The notes under the pieces: generated by a model
What the model was told of the DNA's origin: nothing
The model's input: the letters and a program-made list of their open reading frames with translations, nothing else
Databases searched by the model: none
Source of the DNA: a virus
Strand: one strand, 5' to 3'
Length of the DNA stretch: 64,000 bases
IMG/VR virus record: IMGVR_UViG_3300023174_000036
Coordinates: 62,001 to 126,000 of that record
In this document: piece by piece, positions 45,301 to 54,300 of the stretch
Numbering within the stretch: position 1 is the first letter of the stretch
How the letters are laid out: every line of letters begins with the position of its first letter
Translations under genes and position numbers: made by a program

Positions 45301-48300
45301 TCATTCCAGAAACTCCAACTAAATTAGGCATGTGGCCAAAATACAAACCAATGCTTTATTTAGATACAACATTGGTTACTCCACGTTGGATGATACAAGG
45401 ACACGATGGTAGTCATGTACTTGCATACGGTACATACGGCGCAAGCGGTGTTGCCGACTATCGAGATGCAATTATCCTTGAATTAGAAAAAAGAATTTTT
45501 AACAATATCAAAGTAGAATACAATACAGAAATTTTTGATATTGCAGAACTAGTACCTAGTTATAATAGACCTGGAGATTATTCTAGAAAAGAATTTGATC
45601 AAGTACTAGCTCCTTCGTTTTATCAATGGGCTTCGTTAGTTGATAGAGATTTTACAAAACCGTTAAGTTTTGACAGAAATAATCCTTTTACTTTTAAATA
45701 TAATTCCTTTAGCACTCCTGATGGTCAAGAAACTCCAGGATACTGGCGCGGAATTTATCAGTGGATTTATGATACAGACCGACCAAATATTTGCCCGTGG
45801 GAAATGTTAGGATTTAGTATTGAACCGTTATGGTGGAAAACATTATACGGCCCAGCACCGTATACCAGCGATAATCTTGTGATGTGGAAAGACATATCCG
45901 AAGGCTTTATACGAAACCCAAATGCACCAGCAGTTCAGACAAAAAAATATATTAAACCGTTTTTATTAAAACATTTACCTGTAGATGCTACTGGTAACTT
46001 GGTTAATCCGTTGGTATCTGGATTTATTTCTGGAACAATAACAGCTCATTCTCAAACAGATTTTGTATTTGGTGACGGTAGCCCTGTTGAAACTGCTTGG
46101 AGAAGAAGTAGCCACTATGCGTTCAGCGTTATATTAACAGCGATCTTATTAAAACCTTCTGATACTTTTGGAAAATTATTAGATAGGTCTAGAATAACAA
46201 GAAATCTTTGCGGACAACTGATTTATAATGAAACTGGTTTACGAATCAAATCGGAAGTTGTTAAGTTTCCAAGCATCTATTCCAGTACCGAACGTGTACA
46301 GACATCGGGCATTATCAATTATATTATCAATTATATTCTAAGTGATAATTTAAAATCTTACGATACGTATGCTTATGATTTAACTTATATTAATACAAAA
46401 TTAAGTCATAGAGTAGGCGCATTTACATCAAAAGAAAAATTTAAATTATTACTAGACTCTAAATCTCCGTTGTCAACTAGCAGTGTGTTTGTGCCTCCCG
46501 AAGATTACACTGTAATTTTAAATTCTTCTTCTCCAATAAAGAAATTAACATACAGCGGAGTAATTGTTAGTAAATTAGCCGACGGTTATGAAATTAAAGG
46601 ATACAGTAGAAGTACTCCTTATTTTAAATACTATCAGTATCAACAGTCTGGTATCACTATAAACATTGGCGGAATATCTGAAAATTTTGTTGCATGGACA
46701 GCCAACGAACGTTACGGGCTTGGCCAAGTTGTCAAATATAATAATCAATATTTTAGATCATTAGTAACGCACACCACTTCAGGCACTTTTAGTGATTCCT
46801 ATTACGAAGCATTACCGCGTTTACCAATTATTGGCGGTCGCGATGCAGTGATAAGAAAATCGTGGGATAAATCTATTATCAACACTAGCCCGTACGGTAC
46901 TAAATTTGAAAAAATACAAGACGTTGTTGATTTCTTGTTGGGATACGGTGAGTGGTTAAAAGATGAAGGATTTATATTTGATGAATTTAACCCAATACTA
47001 AACGCAGTCACTAATTGGGAAACCAGTGTCAAAGAATTCTTGTTCTGGACAACACAAAATTGGAGCACAGGCGAGGATAAATGGGCCGAGTGGACGCCAG
47101 GTATGCGTATGACATATGGCGATATAGTTCGTTATAACGGCGACTATTTCAAAGCTAATAAAAATTCAACTGCCTCAGTGTTTTTAGAAACTGACTTTAC
47201 AAAATTAGACGGCCTTAACAACAACGGTGGTTCCGCAATAAGTCTAAGTCCTGCAGCCGCAAAGCTGACATTTAAAACAGAATTAAGCGTAATAGATGAC
47301 ATCCGAAATCCATTTAACGGATATGAAATTTTTAAAGTTGATGGCACACCTCTTGAACCTACTTTCATTAATTCTTATAGAGAAGACAACGCAGTTAGTT
47401 ACAGTCCGCGCGGAGAAGATGGTATCTACGGCGCAACATTTTATCTAATACAGCAAGAGCATGTTGTTTTGTTAAACAATGTTACTATATTTAATGATAC
47501 AATTTTCAAACCAGAAACTGGTTATAAACAGGATAGAATTAAAGTTGCAGGTTATGTCAGCACCAACTGGTATGGTGGGTTAGATATTCCTGGATTTATT
47601 CTTGATGTTGCTAAGATACAAAATTGGACTCCGTGGGAGGATTACGACCTTGGCGATATTGTAAAATACAAGCAATTCTACTATACTGCAAGTAGATTTT
47701 TACCAGGAGCAGTTTCTTTTGTTAATGAAGATTGGATATTGTTAGATAAAAAACCAGTAACGCAACTATTACCAAACTGGACATATAAGGCAGAACAGTT
47801 TACTGACTTTTATAGTTTAGATAGTGATAATTTTGACACTGCACAACAACAGTTAGCTCAGCACTTAATTGGGTATCAAAAGAGACAGTATCTTACAAAC
47901 ATCATCAAAGATGATGTAAGCGAGTTCAAATTTTATCAAGGAATGATTCGCGAAAAAGGAACACAAAACAGTTTAAACAAATTGTTTGATGTGAAATCTG
48001 CACTTGGCGAAGAAAGTTTAAAATTTTACGAAGAGTGGGCAATTAGAACTGGTCAGTACGGAGCTAGCGAAGCATTTGAGGCTATAGAATTTGTGTTAGA
48101 AGAATCAAAAATGAGAAGTAATCCTCAAGGGTTTTACCTATCAGAAAATTTTGACGATCCAAACGATTTCATAATCACATACAATTCGAGCCAAGTATAT
48201 TTAAAACCAGTTGGATACACATCTAATCCATGGCCTGTATTAACACAATATCGTCCTTATTTAAGAAGCGCAGGTTATTTTAGATCTGACGAAGTGTATA

Positions 48301-51300
48301 CTACTGTAAAATCTCTTGAAGACATTGTATCAACAAATACAGACCCATCACTTTTTCAACCAAACATATCTGTAGCAGTTACTTTTGAAGGAACTGGATG
48401 GAATGTGTACAAATATATTGATTCTAATGTTACTGTTACTAATGTAGATTACAATAACAGTACAAAAACTTTAACTATTAAATTAAGCGAACTAGTAGAT
48501 TTTGCAGTTGGCTCTTACATAGGCATAGACCAAGTTGATTTAATAAAAGGATTTTATAAAATTCTTTCAGTATCACTGAATACATTCACAGTCTCTGCAA
48601 CAATTCCAAGTTGGGTTCCTCCATTTACGCAATCTCAGAATGTAATAATTTTTAGATTTGTTAGCCAAAGGTCAGCGGCAATGGATTTGGTTGATAATCT
48701 AACACGCCCTCCTTTGATTCCTGGTGACAAATTATGGATTGATTCTGATAGTAATAATAAATGGGCCGTGTGGGAATATTCCCCAGTATACAGTAGAAAA
48801 CTTATTCCAAACTCTAATCCTGTTGATGGTGTAAATTATGGAAAAACTATTTCTTGTACCAAACTAGGAAAAATTATTGCAATTGGTTCTAACTCTGGCG
48901 ACACAGAGATATGGGATAAATCTGGATACAATGCGCAGTGGATACAAAGACAACTTGTTACTAAACCGTTTGTCAGCTATTCGCCTAATGTATCTAAACT
49001 AGCAACGGTAGTTGCATTATCGTTTGACGGAAAATGGTTAGCTACAGGAAGTCCGCTAGCAAGCAATGCATACACAAAATTAAAAGGCAATTTTAATACT
49101 AATACTGCATATGTTACAGATGATATTGTATACCTAGGCAACAGCGGTGCATATACTGGATTTTATCAAGCACTACAAAACAATACCAATAGTACAATGC
49201 CACGTCCAGATGGTGTTGCGGGACTAATACCCAATGTATCATCTTGGAAAAAAATAAAATATGTTTCCACAATACTTGGTGGAACATCTAGCAATTTAAC
49301 AGAGCAAGGTGTTATTAGTCTTTATAGCAAAGATGCTAATAATATTTTTACACTTGTTGACACAATCATAAGTCCGTTCCCAACCAATAATGAAAAATTT
49401 GGTTCTCAATTAGCATTTGCTAACGACATCTTATATATTTCAGCAGTTGGATATAATAGTAATGCCGGTCGTGTTTATAAATTAAAACATTCAGTGGATG
49501 TTCAAGCAACTACATATTATAATCCTGTTGGCAGTTTAGGTACTACATTAAAAGTTACTTCTACAGTAGGAGTTTTACCTGGCATGCTGATTACTGGTGT
49601 TGGATTCACTTCTGGCCAAATTGTATCTTCTGTAACAGATTCAACAACACTGACAATTTCACAACGACCAGATATAACACCTACAGGTCTAATTAAATTT
49701 TCAACTGTGGGTTGGGGATTTGATCTATCGGCAACTTTATCTGGAGATGTTGCAAATCGAAATTTTGGATCAGGCATAGTAGCAACTGACGACGACAGTA
49801 CGTTAGTAGTTACTGCCAATAACGATTCTTTATCTGGACAAATTAAAATTTATAGATCAGGAACACTATCTCAAACTATAACAGGAAACAATTTAAATTT
49901 TGGAAAGAGTGTTGATATTTCTGATAATGCAGACTACTTGGTAATTTCTGATAGTTTAGCAGATAATGAAAAACCTAAAGCAGGTACAGTAAATGTTTAT
50001 AAATTCACAGCATCTGTATTTGTGCAATATCAAACATTGAAAAATCACAAACCAGAAAATTCAGGATACTTTGGAAGTAAAGTTGCATTTATAGATGATT
50101 ATAAAACTATTGTGATTTATAGTTCTGATGAAGATACTGTTCTAAAAACTATCTTTGACGAAAACGAAACAATTTTTGATAAAAATTCTACTAATGTATC
50201 ACAACTGGCAACTGAGTCTGGCCGTGTTGATGTGTACGACATGTACGAAACAAAATGGATTTATAGTGAAACTTTAGAAAATTTACAGACAGCCGGCGCA
50301 GGATTTGGACAAAGTATTGCTACAGGCAATAATCATATTATTGTAACGGCTCCTTTTGAATTCGATCAAAATTTACAATCGGGTATAGTGATTGATTATG
50401 AGAAAAAAGAAAATACTTTTAGCTGGACAATTAAACATCAGCAAACAACTGTGCCTGATCCTTCTAAAATAAAATCTGCATTTTTATACAACAAAGCTAC
50501 TGGCGAATTAGTAAAGTACATAGATGTTATTGATTTAGCACAGGGTAAAATTGCAGGCCCGGCCAGAGAAGAAATCAAATATTCATGTTACTATGATCCT
50601 GCCACTTACTCTATTAGCAATGCCAGCGATGATGTAACAGTTGACTCTGGTGCTCCGTGGGGCAAATCACAAGTTGGTTATATCTGGTGGGATTTACGAA
50701 CTACTAAGCTAATTGATGCTTACGACAACTCTGTAGTCTATAGAAATAGCGTATGGAATTCATTGGCAGTTGGAGCAACAGTAGACTTGTATGAATGGGT
50801 TGAAAGCACATTATTACCGGCAGCATGGGATGTTCAGTCTGACACCGAAGCTGGGATTGCTAATGGTATCAGCGGTAAGAGTTTGTACGGAAATAATGTT
50901 TATTCTATCAAAGAAAGATTTGACACTGGATCTCAAACAAAGAAGTACACGTATTATTATTGGGTGAAAAATAAAAAAACTATTCCTAATATACCTAGTA
51001 GGAATTTATCGGCTAGCGATATTGCAAGTTTAATTGAGAACCCACGCGGTTCTGCTTACACATATCTTGCATTAACTGGAACAAACTCATTTAGTTTAGT
51101 AAATGCCGCAGAATATTTACAAGATTCTAATATAGTACTATCAGTAGAGTATTGGACTGTAAATAATACATCTCAAAATATCCATAGCCAGTGGAAAATT
51201 ATTAATAATGATTCTGCCACAGTAATTCCTGCACATCTTGAACAGAAATGGTTTGACAGTTTATGCGGCAAGGATGCCATAGGTAGAGATGTTCCAGATG

Positions 51301-54300
51301 CTTCGCTGGCAGAAAAACTTCGCTACGGCATAGAAAATCGACCTAGACAAAGTATGTTTATCAATAGATTTGAAGCATTGAAACAGTTGGTCGAAGAAAC
51401 CAATGCAGTGCTGTTGGAAAATCCAATTGTTGACAGTCGAAATATTGCCAACATTGACGTAAAAGAATCTGCACCTAATCTAGTATCTGGATTGTATGAT
51501 ACTACTCAAGCAACTTCGGAAGAGCTACGTTTTGTGAACGTTGGGGCTTTTAGAAGACCAGTGATAGACAGTTGTACTATTGTTGATGGTAAAATAACAG
51601 ACATCAACATTTCTTATACTGGTAGAGGATACTTAGTTGCTCCGTATATTTCAATATCAGGCAGCGGCGAAGGTGCAATAGTTAGAGCTGTATTAAGTAG
51701 TAATGGAACGGGACAAATTGTTGGAGTAACTATTATAAACTCAGGAGAAGGGTATGATGACAATACCGTTGCAACTGTTCGAGATTATTCTGCATTAGTA
51801 ATAAATGATTCAGGAGCTCGAGGTGTTTGGAGTATATACTCGTATGATCCAGATGGAAAACTTTGGTCTAGAACAAAATCTCAATCGTACGACGTAACTG
51901 CATACTGGAAGAAAACTGATTGGTTTGCATCCGGTTACAGTCAATTCACTGCAATTGATCATGCAGTAGATATGGTTTCGGATTTAAAAACACTAAATGA
52001 CACTGTTGGACAAATTATCAAAGTTCGAACAACTACCACAGGTTGGTCATTATTAGAAAAAATATCCAACATAGAGTCGTTTGATTATACACAAATGTAC
52101 AAAGTGATTGGTTTGGAAAACGGCACAATACAATTAAGCTCCGCACTGTATCAGTCGTCAACCGTTAGTACAGGATACGATGGAACAACGTATGATGGAA
52201 TCGCATTTGATAATAATCCTAATTTAGAACTTAGAATTATTTTAGAATCTTTAAAGAACGATATTTTTACTGATGACTTGAAAATAAAATATTTAAATCT
52301 ATTTTTTACAACAGTAAGATATGCATTAAGCGAACAAGTTTATTTAGATTGGATATTTAAGACAAGTTTCATTAAAGCACGTCACAATGTTGGAGAACTG
52401 TCAACTCCGGTAACATACAACAACGATAATTTGTCAAACTTTCAAGATTATATAAATGAGGTAAAACCATTTAAATCTAAAATTAGAGAATATGTTAGTG
52501 GTTATCAGTTGGTAGATCCAACTCCTACTATGGTTTCAGATTTTGACTTGCCGCCTATATATAGAAATAATGCGATAACAACAATTGCTACAAATGCAAC
52601 TCGAGGAGTTATAACAGCAGACGATGCTACTATTAGACAATATCCTTGGAAAAACTGGTTAGACAATGTTGGATTTATTGTAACAGATATAAAAATTATC
52701 AATGGAGGATCTGGTTATATCGGAGAACCTGTTGTAAAAATTACAAATGATTCTGGAAGTGGCGCAACTGCTAGAGCATTTTTTACAAATGGAGTAATTA
52801 ATCGAATTATTCTACTTACTCACGGTACCGGATACCTATCAGCACCAACTGTGACACTTACAGGTGGATTGTCTCCAACTGGTGTTGCGGCTCGTGCAGT
52901 TGCAATTATTGGAAATAGTGTATCGTCTTCTGAACATCACGGTGTTATTAGATCCAGTTTAATTAAAATAAAATTTGATAGAATATCAAGTTCTTATTTC
53001 TTTGTTAACCTAGAAGAAACTGAGTTTATTAACACTACTGGAAATTTACAATATAAACTAACGTATGCGCCGGATGTTATCATCGGGGCCGCAACAGTTA
53101 CAATTAACAATATTCCAGTATTGCGAGAAAACTATAAATTAACAACAGTTACAACAACAACTGATTATACTAAGTATTCAGGATTGATAACATTTGTGCC
53201 AGGTACGCAACCAAAGTCTGGACAAGTGCTTAAAATTGTTTATCTAAAGAATCAATCTTTGTTAAATGCTGCCGATAGAATACATCATTATTACAATCCA
53301 CAAGACGGTGATATTGGTAATGATTTATCGCAATTAATGACTGGAGTGGACTACGGTGGAGTAATAATACAAGGTCTTGGATTTGACATCAGTGCAGGTT
53401 GGGGAACAACGCCTTGGTTCACGGACAAGTGGGATAGTTTTGATCCGTTATTCGACGACTACATACTAACTGTAGCAGCCAATACACATTCTTTTACATT
53501 GCCGTATACTCCTTCCGTGGGAACTAAAATTAATACGTATTATGTAGGTTTAAATTTAACTACAATACCAGTAGTGACTAATACATTGATTTATCCGTAC
53601 ACTTACATTGGAACAAATCCCACAGCAACATTGGTAAGAAATGCAACAGCAGGAGGAACATCAGCAAATTATATTCCAGTGGGAGCTTATGATCCAACTT
53701 CAGTTATTATAAAAGTAGCAAGTGTTACTGGCATATTGCCAGGGATGTCTGTACTAGGTGTAGGTTTTACTTCAAAACAAATTGTATTGTTAACTAATCC
53801 TACATATAACACAGTTACATTAAGTGCTCCGCCAAATGTACAACCTAACGGTACTTTGTATTTCACTAAGAGTGTTGCAGGATCTACCACATTATCGTTA
53901 AGCAGTACAATTGGATTAAAAGTTGGTGATAAGGTATCTACATCTTCCGCACCTTCTTTTGGTGTTGACACTGTAATTAAAACGATTCTAAACAGCACAG
54001 AAATTTTGTTGAATCAAATAATTTATGTTACAGTTCCAACAGCGGCAACTCTTGTGTTCACTAGACCTTTAAACAAATATACTGACATAACTATTTCTAA
54101 TGGATTTGTAAACTTAACGAATTCCTTAACTTCTGGAAGTGTTATCAATATTACCAGCACGTTACCAAGTGTTAAATTAGACGACGAAAATTTTGGAACA
54201 CCTCAGCAAACTAATACCAGCGCAATCGTATCTACGTTTGTTGGCAACGGCAATTCAAACATTATAACTATTCCTAATACTTTTACAGTATCAGCTGGCG

